This document shows positions 33,233-42,042 of a DNA stretch of 47,201 bases, in pieces. The position numbers and the translations under genes were made by a program. Position 1 is the first letter of the stretch. Each line of letters begins with the position of its first letter. Origin of the DNA: Cytophagaceae bacterium (GTDB taxonomy: Bacteria > Bacteroidota > Bacteroidia > Flavobacteriales > Flavobacteriaceae); assembly GCA_002712765.1 (NCBI GenBank), contig PAUP01000005.1:5895-53095 (forward strand). The letters run 5' to 3'. The notes under the pieces were generated by a model. It made no database searches, was not told where the DNA came from, and saw nothing but the letters and a program-made list of their open reading frames with translations.

Positions 33233-35911
33233 TTATGTGTTTAGTTCTATAATAAATTTGGCCCCCTGGTTGTGTGTGGTATCTACATAGAGGCGACCTT
33301 TGTGATGCGCTATAATGTGTCTACTTATAGCCAGACCCATACCACTGCCCACGGGCTTTTTAAGGTTTTGATTATTGGATTGATAGAATTTATCAAAAAT
33401 ATATGGCACATCCTCTTCTGGAATACCTTTGCCATTATCGGCGATAGCGATGTGCACTTGGTTTTTTACTTTGGTTGTGTCTATTTGTATACTGCCTGTG
33501 TTTTCTGGAACAAATTTTAGACTGTTACTCAATATATTGGTCAAGACTTGGAGGATGCGATCTTCATCATAGTGTAAGGTGATCTCCAGTAGATTAGGTG
33601 TACTGATGTGTACTCCTTTTTTTCGGGCTATTTGAAAAATTCCGTTTACTGCTTTTTCTATGGTTTGTTTGAGATTGTAATTGCCTTTATTCATTACCTC
33701 TCTGCCGCTAGATAATTTTTCTAAGTCCAGGATATTGGTAATAAGCACTGTGAGACGATCGGCATCGTTTACAATGTTATGTAAGAATTTCTGTTTGAGT
33801 TGTGGCGGCATATCTTCACTTTCGGCCAAGACTTCACTCGCTGCTCTAATAGAGGCTGTAGGCGTTTTGAGTTCATGGGCCACGGTGTCTAAAAACTCGT
33901 CTTTTTGTCTGTCTTTTTCTACAAGGGCATCATTGGCTACTTTAAGATTTTCTGTAAGTCGTTTGAGATCATAAGATTTTTGTTGTAATTCTTTGTTGGC
34001 GCTAATAGTCTTTTTATTTTCTTCAAGAATTTTTAATACCTCGGGTAAGGTAACAGGTTGTTCTTTGACCACGCTACTTATCATTAATTTGGCACTGGCT
34101 GCGCCTATAGATCCCGTTAGTATTTTTTCAGAAAAATTGACAAGTCGTGCATCTACCTTTTCCTGATTAGGATCGAGATCGTATTTGCGGTAAAAGAGAT
34201 CCAGAGCACGTTTTGTATTGCGCTCACCCAAAAACCGAACCAACACCTTCTCTATTTCAGATTTAAAGGCTTCGCCCCTCCAGACAAATGCATTTTCTTG
34301 AAGCTGTCCATAACGAGACGCATTCACGACCAGTTCGGCATAATTGCGTTCTCTGTAATTGCCTTTGCGCGTCACCGAAAACACTAAATAAAACAACAAG
34401 TTAAAAACCATAGACCAGAAAAAGGCATGGGTTACAGGCGGCATAAAATCCAACCCAAAAAGCGCATATGGTTTGAGCAAGGCTATTTGAAAAGGCCCTG
34501 CAGTGGTAAATGTACTACCGTCAATAAATACATCGGTAATAAAGGGAAGCGCTAGCGTGTAAAAGGTGATAATAGTTCCTACGAGTATACCAACCTTGGC
34601 CGCTACCGCACTACCTCGGTTCCAGAATAGCCCGATAAAAAATGCCGGAGCCAGTTGAGCGATAATAACAAAGGCGATAAGCCCGATACTAAATAGTGAG
34701 AGTTCGATATTAAAATTGACATAAAAGAAATAAGCTCCTAGGATCAGAATGAAAATAGCGATACGCCTAATGTTTTTAATACGCTGGGCATTGCTTGAAG
34801 GATCATGCTGATTGAGCACTTTTAAAAATCCATAGGGAATTATAAGGTTATTACTAATCATTGTGCTTAGAGAGAGAGCACTTACTACGACCATAGAAAT
34901 AACAGAAGACAATCCCCCTATAAATACCATCAGCCCTAGTAGCTGGTGTCCTTCATGGAGAGGTAGATATAGCGTGTAGTAATCGGGATTGAGATCCTGG
35001 CTCAAAAGCAGCTTACCCGCCCAAGCGATAAATATGACAAAAACATTGAATAGCAACAGGTAAAGCGGAAATAACCAACTCGCCTTTTTAAGATGGCTCG
35101 ATGCTGTATTTTCGACAACACTAGTATGAAATTGTCGAGGTAGTAGGAAAATGGCAAAAAATGAAAGGGCAATCATAAAATACCAATTAATACTCGCTTC
35201 CATGTTTTCGAAAGTCGCTAGGGTTTCAAACCCTTCTAAGGCAGTCATCCTATTAAAAATATCACTAGTCCCGTCAAAGAGGTAAAAAGTTGCATAGATC
35301 CCGATAACGAGAAAAAACACTAGCTTTAACACACTTTCTATGGCCACGGTAAAGACCAAACCACTGCGCCGCCTCGACGCGTCTGTGGTTTGAGTGCCAA
35401 ATAGGGCTGCAAAGACTGCCAGAAGTATGGCTATATAAAAGGTGCTGTCGGTAAACAGGAAGGTGCTCTTTGGAGATGTTGATAGGATATCGAAGGTTTC
35501 TGATACGGCTTTGAGTTGGAGCGCTATATAAGGAAAGACCGCCACCACACAAATAATCGTAACCAAGGCACCAATAGACCTATTATTGCCGTATCGGAGC
35601 GATATAAAATCGGCGATGCTCGAGACCTGATACTGTTTAGAAACTAGCACCACTCGTTTTACTATGATGATCCATAAAGGAAAGGCAATGACTGGCCCTA
35701 AGTAGGTCGTAAGAAAGCTTACCCCATCGGTAGCGGCTATACCTACACTGCCATAATAGGTCCAAGCACTGCAATAAACCGCAAGCGATAAGCCGTAAAC
35801 CCAAGGATTGTGTACCCAGCGCGAATCAGATCTTTTGTCTGCCCAGATACCCAGACCAAAAAGACAGACTAAGTACCCTACAATGACAAGTATGATTACA
35901 TAATTAGCCAT
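33233..35911 (-). CDS. Sodium/solute symporter-histidine kinase (CbrA/CrbS type)
   Basis: An 892-residue sensor. Residues 1-500 form a 13-helix sodium:solute symporter module (WADKRSDSRWVHNPWVYGLS, YTYYG-like motifs). A linker (about 530-640) and a coiled coil (about 625-665) follow, then the kinase core: H-box VAHELKTPTASIR with H679, N-box NILSNSLKF, and G-boxes DNGKGIPEED and GSGMGLAIS. In Vibrio and Pseudomonas, CrbS-type sensors with this architecture activate acs during acetate use. The gene overlaps the small membrane protein before it by 8 bases and precedes the response regulator by 5 bases. Confidence 0.94.
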   Translation of the reverse strand: MANYVIILVIVGYLVCLFGLGIWADKRSDSRWVHNPWVYGLSLAVYCSAWTYYGSVGIAATDGVSFLTTYLGPVIAFPLWIIIVKRVVLVSKQYQVSSIADFISLRYGNNRSIGALVTIICVVAVFPYIALQLKAVSETFDILSTSPKSTFLFTDSTFYIAILLAVFAALFGTQTTDASRRRSGLVFTVAIESVLKLVFFLVIGIYATFYLFDGTSDIFNRMTALEGFETLATFENMEASINWYFMIALSFFAIFLLPRQFHTSVVENTASSHLKKASWLFPLYLLLFNVFVIFIAWAGKLLLSQDLNPDYYTLYLPLHEGHQLLGLMVFIGGLSSVISMVVVSALSLSTMISNNLIIPYGFLKVLNQHDPSSNAQRIKNIRRIAIFILILGAYFFYVNFNIELSLFSIGLIAFVIIAQLAPAFFIGLFWNRGSAVAAKVGILVGTIITFYTLALPFITDVFIDGSTFTTAGPFQIALLKPYALFGLDFMPPVTHAFFWSMVFNLLFYLVFSVTRKGNYRERNYAELVVNASRYGQLQENAFVWRGEAFKSEIEKVLVRFLGERNTKRALDLFYRKYDLDPNQEKVDARLVNFSEKILTGSIGAASAKLMISSVVKEQPVTLPEVLKILEENKKTISANKELQQKSYDLKRLTENLKVANDALVEKDRQKDEFLDTVAHELKTPTASIRAASEVLAESEDMPPQLKQKFLHNIVNDADRLTVLITNILDLEKLSSGREVMNKGNYNLKQTIEKAVNGIFQIARKKGVHISTPNLLEITLHYDEDRILQVLTNILSNSLKFVPENTGSIQIDTTKVKNQVHIAIADNGKGIPEEDVPYIFDKFYQSNNQNLKKPVGSGMGLAISRHIIAHHKGRLYVDTTHNQGAKFIIELNT

Positions 35912-36095
35912 ATTTCTTAATTACAGTATAAGTGACCAGAATACTAAAAAGCCAGATAAAGAAAATGTAGGCATATAACATTGGTATACCCGCAATGGCA
36001 CCCGTAGTATTGAAAATGAGCAGAATCGGAATGTTTAAAAAAATAAGCAGCCCGATGGAGAGGATAACCAGTTTTTGCTGATGTCTTTTTTTCAT
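35904..36095 (-). CDS. Small membrane protein preceding the symporter-kinase
   Basis: A 63-residue protein with two membrane helices (about 8-28 and 35-56) and basic ends, of the kind often encoded before sodium:solute symporters. The ATG at 36095 (MKKRHQQKLV) is preferred to 36134, as it starts a typical positive-inside N-terminus. It overlaps the symporter-kinase gene by 8 bases, suggesting a subunit of it. Function unknown. Confidence 0.65.
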   Translation of the reverse strand: MKKRHQQKLVILSIGLLIFLNIPILLIFNTTGAIAGIPMLYAYIFFIWLFSILVTYTVIKKYG

Positions 36096-36158
36096 AGTTC
36101 TCAAGGTAAGAATATTACCATATATTTTTAGCAATTAAATGAGTAATGGGGGGAATTA

Positions 36159-36174
36159 CGCTTTCGCGAAAGCG
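36159..36174. repeat. Repeated palindrome CGCTTTCGCGAAAGCG
   Basis: Representative full-length copy of a palindrome found 11 times in the window (core TTTCGCGAAA at 7394, 9327, 20503, 26248, 30372, 33003, 36162, 38061, 40303, 42987 and 46331). Copies occur between and inside genes. Function unknown; see findings. Confidence 0.9.
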
Positions 36175-36196
36175 TACACGTACTCATCAATAAAAG

Positions 36197-36228
36197 ACAG
36201 CTGCGACATGTTGTAACATCGCAGCTGT
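36197..36228 (-). terminator. Hairpin after the acetate symporter gene
   Basis: Ten-base perfect stem ACAGCTGCGA / TCGCAGCTGT closing a 12-base loop. On the minus strand it is followed by CTTTTATT. It lies 12 bases after the symporter stop and before the kinase genes, so it could lower expression of the downstream part or protect the upstream mRNA. Confidence 0.65.
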
Positions 36229-36239
36229 ATGGCTAATAA

Positions 36240-38024
36240 TCAATGCCCAGTTGCTTCGCCAGCTCCCGATGGTATGCGAATATTTTCAACAATATCTTGA
36301 ACTGCTTTAGGTGGAGCCGCTGTAAAATGGCAAACGACAATACTTACCACAAAGTTGATTACCATGGCGATACTTCCAAAACCTTCTGGAGAAATTCCAA
36401 ACCACCATTGATCACTGCTTGGGAGTACATCGTCAAACCAGCCTAGCTTGTATTTCATCATGTAGAGTAACATGGTGATAATTCCTACCACCATTCCAGC
36501 TATAGCACCTTCTTTGTTCATTCGTTTATAAAATATGCCTAAAATAATAGCAGGAAAGAAAGAAGCTGCAGCCAGCCCAAATGCGAGTGCCACCACAGCA
36601 GCCACGAACCCTGGAGGATTAATACCAAAGTACCCCGCTACACAAACAGCACCTACGGCGCTCAAACGCGCAGCGATAAGCTCTCCTTTTTCTGAAATAT
36701 TAGGATTAAGCGTTTTCTTGATCACATCATGAGATACACTAGAAGAAATAACCAATAACAATCCTGCAGCAGTAGATAGAGCTGCGGCAAGCCCTCCAGC
36801 AGCAACTAAAGCGATTACCCAATTTGGTAAATCTGCAATTTCTGGATTGGCCAGTACCATGATGTCTCTATCTACATAGAGTTCATTGGCGTTAGCACTT
36901 GGGTTTGTGGTGGCGCGATTGCCAATAGCCGTGCGATTTTTGGCATCAAAAATGGGTTTTGATTTATTGCCTTCAAAGGCAGGACCAGGTCCGTATTGGA
37001 TCGCACCATCATTGTTTTTGTCTGTCCAGCCTATCAGGCCAATTTCTTCCCAACTCTTAATCCAGCTAGGCTGCTCTTTATACGGAGTGTTGACCACATT
37101 TTCGATCATGTTAGTTTTGGCAAAAACTGCAACTGCAGGTGCCGTGGTATAAAGGATGGCAATTAGTAATAGTGCCCATCCTGCGCTCTTTCTTGCATCT
37201 TTTACACGTTTAACTGTAAAGAATCTCACGATAACATGAGGTAGCCCTGCGGTTCCAACCATAAGGGCAAGGGTAATGGCAAAGACATCTATGGTAGATT
37301 TTGACCCATCGGTATAGGCATTAAAGCCCAGTTCTGTGCTTAGGCCATCTAGCTTATCTAGCAGGTATCCAGTACCGTCAAGGGTTTCACTTCCCATTCC
37401 CAATTGAGGTATGGGATTACCTGTCATTTGTATCGATATAAATATGGCGGGTACCATAAAGGCAAAAATCAATACACAATACTGCGCCACCTGCGTATAA
37501 GTAATACCTTTCATACCGCCCAAAACAGCGTAAAAGAGAACGATAATCATTCCTATAATAACCCCTGTGTTGATCTCTACATTGAGAAAGCGTGAGAACA
37601 CTACACCAACCCCTCTCATTTGACCGGCAACATAAGTAAACGACACTAATAGTGCACATACTACAGCCACAATACGCGCTGTTTTGGAATAATAGCGGTC
37701 TCCAATAAAATCTGGGACAGTAAATTTTCCAAATTTTCTAAGGTAGGGAGCCAGCAGTAGTGCAAGTAATACATATCCGCCGGTCCAGCCCATCAAATAC
37801 ACAGAACCATCGTAACCTGCAAAGGCGATAATTCCGGCCATAGAGATAAAAGAGGCGGCACTCATCCAGTCTGCAGCGGTGGCCATACCATTGGCTAGAG
37901 GCGAAACGCCTCCTCCTGCCACATAAAAATCTTTTGTAGAGCCCGCACGCGACCAGATGGCAATGCCAATATAGAGTGCGAAGGTGACTCCTACGAGTAT
38001 ATAAGTCCAATTTTGAACATCCAT
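36240..38024 (-). CDS. Sodium:solute symporter, acetate-permease (VC_2705/ActP-like) type
   Basis: A 594-residue inner-membrane symporter with about 13 helices. It opens WTYILVGVTFALYIGIAIWS and carries the SSS motifs AGGGVSPLANGMATAADWMS and LAAALSTAAGLLLVISSSVS typical of the cation/acetate symporter branch. A long hydrophilic loop (about 320-395) carries DKNNDGAIQYG, an EF-hand-like Asp/Asn-rich segment. It is preceded by a DUF4212 protein 68 bases upstream, the usual small subunit partner of this branch, and is grouped with acs, which supports acetate or short-chain carboxylate uptake. Confidence 0.92.
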   Translation of the reverse strand: MDVQNWTYILVGVTFALYIGIAIWSRAGSTKDFYVAGGGVSPLANGMATAADWMSAASFISMAGIIAFAGYDGSVYLMGWTGGYVLLALLLAPYLRKFGKFTVPDFIGDRYYSKTARIVAVVCALLVSFTYVAGQMRGVGVVFSRFLNVEINTGVIIGMIIVLFYAVLGGMKGITYTQVAQYCVLIFAFMVPAIFISIQMTGNPIPQLGMGSETLDGTGYLLDKLDGLSTELGFNAYTDGSKSTIDVFAITLALMVGTAGLPHVIVRFFTVKRVKDARKSAGWALLLIAILYTTAPAVAVFAKTNMIENVVNTPYKEQPSWIKSWEEIGLIGWTDKNNDGAIQYGPGPAFEGNKSKPIFDAKNRTAIGNRATTNPSANANELYVDRDIMVLANPEIADLPNWVIALVAAGGLAAALSTAAGLLLVISSSVSHDVIKKTLNPNISEKGELIAARLSAVGAVCVAGYFGINPPGFVAAVVALAFGLAAASFFPAIILGIFYKRMNKEGAIAGMVVGIITMLLYMMKYKLGWFDDVLPSSDQWWFGISPEGFGSIAMVINFVVSIVVCHFTAAPPKAVQDIVENIRIPSGAGEATGH

Positions 38025-38058
38025 AATTTTGTTTTTTTTAGTTAATTGGTTTTGTCTC

Positions 38059-38072
38059 GCTTTCGCGAAAGC
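38059..38072. repeat. Repeated palindrome copy between DUF4212 and symporter genes
   Basis: GCTTTCGCGAAAGC in the 68-base gap between two genes of the same operon. It may form a hairpin in the shared mRNA. Confidence 0.9.
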
Positions 38073-38092
38073 AGTATTAGTAATGACCGAAG

Positions 38093-38356
38093 CTAATCTA
38101 CATCGTAGCCATACTTTTTATCCAGTTTGTTCATAAGACGAACATAGACAAAGATGAGTATGACAAAAACATAGATGGCGCCTTGCTGAGCAAACCAAAA
38201 TCCTAGTTTAAAACCACCTAGTTTTATGTTGTCTAGCGCCTCCTTGAACAAGATGCCTGCGCCATAAGAAACTACAAACCATATAAGTAGTAGTAGGAGT
38301 AAATAGCGTAGGTTTTCTTTCCAATACGCCGTTGCGTTTGATTGTTTTTTTGACAT
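38093..38356 (-). CDS. DUF4212-family small symporter subunit
   Basis: An 87-residue membrane protein with two helices (about 14-33 and 46-70) separated by LFKEALDNIKLGGFKLGFWF. The pattern YWKENLRYLLLLLLIWFVVS near the N-terminus and GFWFAQQGAIYVFVILIFVY in the second helix is characteristic of DUF4212. These proteins are encoded next to VC_2705-type acetate symporters, as here. It starts 12 bases after the porin stop, so porin, subunit and symporter are one unit. Confidence 0.85.
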   Translation of the reverse strand: MSKKQSNATAYWKENLRYLLLLLLIWFVVSYGAGILFKEALDNIKLGGFKLGFWFAQQGAIYVFVILIFVYVRLMNKLDKKYGYDVD

Positions 38357-38368
38357 AATATGTTGCGT

Positions 38369-39610
38369 TTATAGGTAAACCATGGCTTGAACAGTGAATA
38401 CGTTAACTGCATCCAAATTGCCATATTTTTGATTTGCGTATTCGATTGAAAGTTTAGAGTGATGGCCTGTAAAATAGAGATTACCCCCTATGCCCAATCG
38501 TGATGCATTATCGTCTAAAGCATCTATAGATCGGTTATTAAAGGATATATACGGCTGAATTTTAAGGTGATTATTAGTGGTAGGAAGCATATAACCTGCG
38601 TGTGCATAAATAAAACTTCCGGTTTCGTAGGTTTGCCCCAGGGTAAAATTAGTACCGTAATCATTGGTCTGAAAACTCGCATATGCTGTGATAGCACCGG
38701 CATTTTCTCCTAGTGGTGCGTCGTAAAAAGCATCTACAGAAAACAGTGCAACATCACGGCCTTCAACGGTTCCGTCGCTACCCAAGATGGCACTGCCATT
38801 GGGATGATAGAAAAAACCTGCCCCAAGATTAAATACCTTTTTACTGCCTAAATACGATCCTACTTTATAGGGTAAAAAATTAGATTCCTGATCTAAGAAA
38901 TTGTAGTCAAAGTAACCTGCTACGTTTTTTCCAGCATCTTTTCCTCCCAAAATGTTGCGACCGTTATAGGTAGCCGCATTGGGATTGAGTTCTCCATTGA
39001 CATCTAGTCCATTAGTGATGGCTTCATTTATAGAAACCCGGTATTGGAGTTTGCCCACCGAACCTTTAAAATAGATCCCGATATGTCTGGCAAATTGATC
39101 GCTAAGGCCCAGGGTAGACCAGCTTTGTCTGTTGTTGTCTAAGGTGAGCATATTAAGGGTACTCTGGTTGTTGAGTCTAGAAATACCATTCCAATAATGC
39201 AAGCCAGCCCCCACAGCATGTTTTTGGGCTAAGCGCCATTGCCCCCAAAACCCGTGAAAGAATAATTGAGAAGATTCATTTTTACCCACAGGGTTTTGAT
39301 TGTTTGCATTTTGACTATTAAGACCAAAATGCGTGAGTATAAGAAAACGATTCGATAATTGGGCATAGGTGAGGATACGAGCTCGGCGCACCGAGAAATT
39401 GAGTTGACTCTCTTCATTGCCTAAGCTATTGCGTATTTCGGTATCATTGTACTGCGACCATAATTGCCCCCAGGTAATAATGCGGAAGTATTTTGATCCG
39501 TCTTCATTCAATTTGACTTTCATTCCTCCGGTATATTCGGTAACGCCTTGAGCCCAACAAGAAGCGCTTACTAGAATGAATGAAAGTAAAATGAGAACAT
39601 TTTTTTTCAT
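38369..39610 (-). CDS. Outer-membrane porin-like beta-barrel
   Basis: A 413-residue secreted protein with a signal peptide (MKKNVLILLSFILVSASCWAQ) and a barrel of about 16 strands, ending in alternating strands and VFTVQAMVYL. It resembles phosphate-selective-porin-like proteins by pattern (YFRIITWGQLWSQYND, FHGFWGQWRLAQKHAVGAGL). As first gene of the acetate uptake set it probably lets the substrate across the outer membrane. The ATG at 39610 is chosen over a GTG at 39658 because it begins the signal peptide. The ATG lies inside one strand of a nested inverted repeat in the leader (39608-39684), which could control translation. Confidence 0.78.
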   Translation of the reverse strand: MKKNVLILLSFILVSASCWAQGVTEYTGGMKVKLNEDGSKYFRIITWGQLWSQYNDTEIRNSLGNEESQLNFSVRRARILTYAQLSNRFLILTHFGLNSQNANNQNPVGKNESSQLFFHGFWGQWRLAQKHAVGAGLHYWNGISRLNNQSTLNMLTLDNNRQSWSTLGLSDQFARHIGIYFKGSVGKLQYRVSINEAITNGLDVNGELNPNAATYNGRNILGGKDAGKNVAGYFDYNFLDQESNFLPYKVGSYLGSKKVFNLGAGFFYHPNGSAILGSDGTVEGRDVALFSVDAFYDAPLGENAGAITAYASFQTNDYGTNFTLGQTYETGSFIYAHAGYMLPTTNNHLKIQPYISFNNRSIDALDDNASRLGIGGNLYFTGHHSKLSIEYANQKYGNLDAVNVFTVQAMVYL

Positions 39611-39684
39611 AAGTTTTTGTTTTGGTTGGTTAATGTGTTGAAAGAGAGTTTCTTTCACACAGCTAACCTCATCAAAAACTTATG
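39608..39684 (-). promoter_or_regulatory. Nested inverted repeats in the porin mRNA leader, covering the start codon
   Basis: Outer stem: CATAAGTTTTTG (39608-39619) and its exact complement CAAAAACTTATG (39673-39684), extendable to 13 bp. Inner stem: TGTGTTGAAAG (39633-39643) with CTTTCACACA (39651-39660), one bulge. In the mRNA (minus strand) the outer stem pairs the start codon and the bases before it. This would hide the start unless opened by heat, protein or ligand. Confidence 0.6.
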
Positions 39685-39725
39685 ATACTAAAAATTTAAT
39701 ATAGTTTATTGGTAATACAATAGCT

Positions 39726-40139
39726 TTAATCTTTAAAACGCTCCCATTTTATAAGCATAAATTTATCGCCAAGCTCAGTAACTACCGCACCAGCACCACG
39801 TAAGTTTTCTCGTTCTGAGAAATAGCTAGCTAGCTCTGAGGCGTTTAGTATTTTGTAAGAAGGGTGGTATTTTGTGTTGTAGGGTCGTTTTATCCGATAC
39901 TTTTTGACCCAATTCATAACACTGACATGAGAAATGCCTAATATGCGTTCGATCTCTCGATAGGTCAATCCTTCTAAGTAGAGTTGCAATGCCTTGTTTA
40001 CATAGTAATCGTCTATCTTTTTTCCGATTTTGTCTACTGTAAAATAGTAGTTGCACTCTTTGCATTTGTACCGTTGACGCTGATTGACGATACCGCTTTT
40101 TATATGGTTTTCAGAAGCGCAATTAGGACAATGTTTCAT
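39726..40139 (-). CDS. Zinc-ribbon/HTH protein derived from an IS1-type transposase N-domain
   Basis: A 137-residue protein. The N-terminal zinc ribbon (C4-x2-C7, C26-x2-C29; RYKCKECNYYF) and a resolvase-like HTH (about 45-85, LYLEGLTYREIERILGISHVSVMNWVK) match InsA of IS1. No catalytic DDE domain follows. Instead there is a unique C-terminal 45 residues ending ELGDKFMLIKWERFKD. No inverted-repeat ends flank it, so it looks like a domesticated DNA-binding regulator rather than a transposon. It is immediately upstream of the acetate operon and may control it, especially as the local response regulator has no DNA-binding domain. Confidence 0.75.
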   Translation of the reverse strand: MKHCPNCASENHIKSGIVNQRQRYKCKECNYYFTVDKIGKKIDDYYVNKALQLYLEGLTYREIERILGISHVSVMNWVKKYRIKRPYNTKYHPSYKILNASELASYFSERENLRGAGAVVTELGDKFMLIKWERFKD

Positions 40140-40300
40140 TAGATATACTTATTTAGCATAAATATACCAAATTAGCAAAATATTTCAAATTATATATCCC
40201 TCGGGGGTCTAATAATGTAAACCCTTGGGGCTATAATCACTGAACTATCTTTTACATTTCTACTCTACAAATTACAGATAAATTTTTTTGGAGGTATTGT

Positions 40301-40314
40301 GCTTTCGCGAAAGC
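40301..40314. repeat. Repeated palindrome copy
   Basis: GCTTTCGCGAAAGC in the gap between the InsA-like gene and the cupin gene, flanked by G then GTAACC. Confidence 0.9.
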
Positions 40315-40342
40315 GTAACCCGCAACACCACTTGACTTGCGT

Positions 40343-40876
40343 TTAGACAAAGCTTACCCCATAACGAGCACAAATGGCCGCAACTTTTGGGAAGTCTGGC
40401 GGTCCTGGAGGTAATTTGTCTAATTCCCGAAACATGGTTTCTATACCTGATGGTACGGCGGTAAGTATCATTTTGAGTGGCTTATCACCTGTATTGGTCC
40501 AACTGTGCGGAATATTGCGAGGAGCAAAAGCGGTATCACCCGCCGACAAAATAGTAGTTTCTCCTCCCACAGTAATAGAAACCTGACCCTCTAGTACTCT
40601 AAACATTTCGTCTTCATTTTTATGTACATGCATAGGAATTGACATTCCAGGATCGCTTTGGGATTCGATAACGGTAAATAAACCATCTGTGTCTGTAGCG
40701 TCGAGCTTAAGTTGCATTTGATCTCCAATCACAAAAAGTGATTCACCATCGCTATCTTTTATAATCTTCGGGTTTTTAGCGGCGCTAGGTATAGGAAAAC
40801 TTACCATTTTTTGAGGTGCTGCTAAGGTTACTGCGGTCAATGCAGCCGCACGAGTAATAAAGGTCTTTCTATTCAT
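40343..40876 (-). CDS. Exported cupin-domain protein
   Basis: A 177-residue protein with an N-terminal export signal (MNRKTFITRAAALTAVTLAA; RK and hydrophobic core, possibly Tat) and a single cupin barrel. Metal ligands are present as MHVHKNEDEMFRVLEG (His, His, Glu) and IPHSWTNTG (His). The G(X)5HXH(X)3-4E and G(X)5PXG(X)2H cupin motifs are recognisable. The ATG at 40876 is chosen over 40990, which would add 38 unlikely residues. It is divergent from a lipoprotein gene and stands alone otherwise. Substrate unknown. Confidence 0.82.
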   Translation of the reverse strand: MNRKTFITRAAALTAVTLAAPQKMVSFPIPSAAKNPKIIKDSDGESLFVIGDQMQLKLDATDTDGLFTVIESQSDPGMSIPMHVHKNEDEMFRVLEGQVSITVGGETTILSAGDTAFAPRNIPHSWTNTGDKPLKMILTAVPSGIETMFRELDKLPPGPPDFPKVAAICARYGVSFV

Positions 40877-41087
40877 CTTATAGGTTGTTAAACGTTGAGG
40901 TATAAAGCTAGTAGTAAGAAGCTCATTGCATTTAACGCTACGGTAGCAATGACTATGATTCTGGTCGCAATGCGCAACTATACTACACAAGTGTTAGTAA
41001 TTAAGACCTAAATAACAGTACTCTAGAGAGATAATATTCAATTTTGATCTTCATCGAGCTGGAATCAATCTTATAAAACCTTTTACT
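40877..41087. other. Divergent intergenic region between cupin and lipoprotein genes
   Basis: About 210 bases. A possible -7 element CAATTTTG lies near 41038-41045 for the plus-strand gene. Nothing else was recognised. Confidence 0.35.
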
Positions 41088-41858
41088 ATGAAATCTATTT
41101 ACTTACCTATCGCAATTTTCGCCTTGAGTCTCTTGACAGCATGTAGTTCTGACGAGACTTCGACTATAACACCAACGCCCACTAATTTTACTGGAGAAAA
41201 AGTAGCTATGGGCAACGGGCAGGTGTGGAGTATCGTCAATACCGATGCAGATGGTACGCCTACGAGCATTGGTGTGTCATTTGATGCCACTGCGATGCAA
41301 AATTTGCCTACAGGGGGTGCACATGCACATGAGTTTATGGTACAATTGCCACAGCAAATAGAAGTACCACCTTACGATCATCTCACTGTAGATTGGAATG
41401 AACACGGTCACGAGCCTCCTGGAGTATACGATATTGCACATTTTGATTTGCATTTTTATATGATGTCAGAAACCGAGAGAGATGCCATCACTCCAGAATC
41501 TACAGAAGGTTTTAATGAGCCGCTACCCGCAAATTATCTTCCGCCTATGTATCTTGAAACACCTGGAGGTGTACCTAGAATGGGGGCACACATCATCGAT
41601 TTACTTTCTCCAGAAATTGCGGGTACGGGTACTTTTACCCACACTTTTATCTACGGAAAATTTGATGGAGCCATCAATTTCCTTGAGCCTATGATTACCA
41701 GAGAATTTTTAGAAACCAGAACAGCGGTAAATAAAGAAATTCGCCAGCCATCAGATTGGCAAATGTCAGGATATTATCCGCAACGATATACCGTTACTTT
41801 TGACGACGAAAATCAAGTATACACGGTTTTGCTTACAGCCCTGTATAAAAAGGACTAA
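41088..41858 (+). CDS. DUF5602-like lipoprotein
   Basis: A 256-residue lipoprotein (MKSIYLPIAIFALSLLTACSS, lipobox LTAC) with a His-rich secreted domain: GGAHAHEFMVQLPQQ, WNEHGHEPPGVYDIAHFDLH and RMGAHIID, resembling the TTHB210-like/DUF5602 proteins. The histidine clusters and conserved Asp/Glu would suit metal binding. It is divergent from the exported cupin protein, and the two may share a promoter region. The family call is by pattern recall and moderately sure; function unknown. Confidence 0.65.
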   Translation: MKSIYLPIAIFALSLLTACSSDETSTITPTPTNFTGEKVAMGNGQVWSIVNTDADGTPTSIGVSFDATAMQNLPTGGAHAHEFMVQLPQQIEVPPYDHLTVDWNEHGHEPPGVYDIAHFDLHFYMMSETERDAITPESTEGFNEPLPANYLPPMYLETPGGVPRMGAHIIDLLSPEIAGTGTFTHTFIYGKFDGAINFLEPMITREFLETRTAVNKEIRQPSDWQMSGYYPQRYTVTFDDENQVYTVLLTALYKKD

Positions 41859-42042
41859 TACCGAATGGGGGGATGATTTCTTTGGCATTTTCACTATTGG
41901 AGCTTGCTGCTGTCTGGGTCTTGTACTAACCATCCTCAAAATGAGGGGATATGCTGACACCGCGATTTGCTTTGCATTCGAATTGGCTAAAAATGAATAC
42001 CTTTTCATTTAAATTCAAGAAGTGAAACACCATATTAGAACT

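Noticed and set aside
39726-40139. Active IS1-type insertion sequence
   Set aside because: No DDE catalytic domain, no second frame, and no terminal inverted repeats or target duplication seen around the gene.
41800-42012. Plus-strand open frame overlapping the end of the lipoprotein gene
   Set aside because: Out of frame with the lipoprotein, Cys-rich, no start context; most of it is intergenic DNA before the hybrid kinase.
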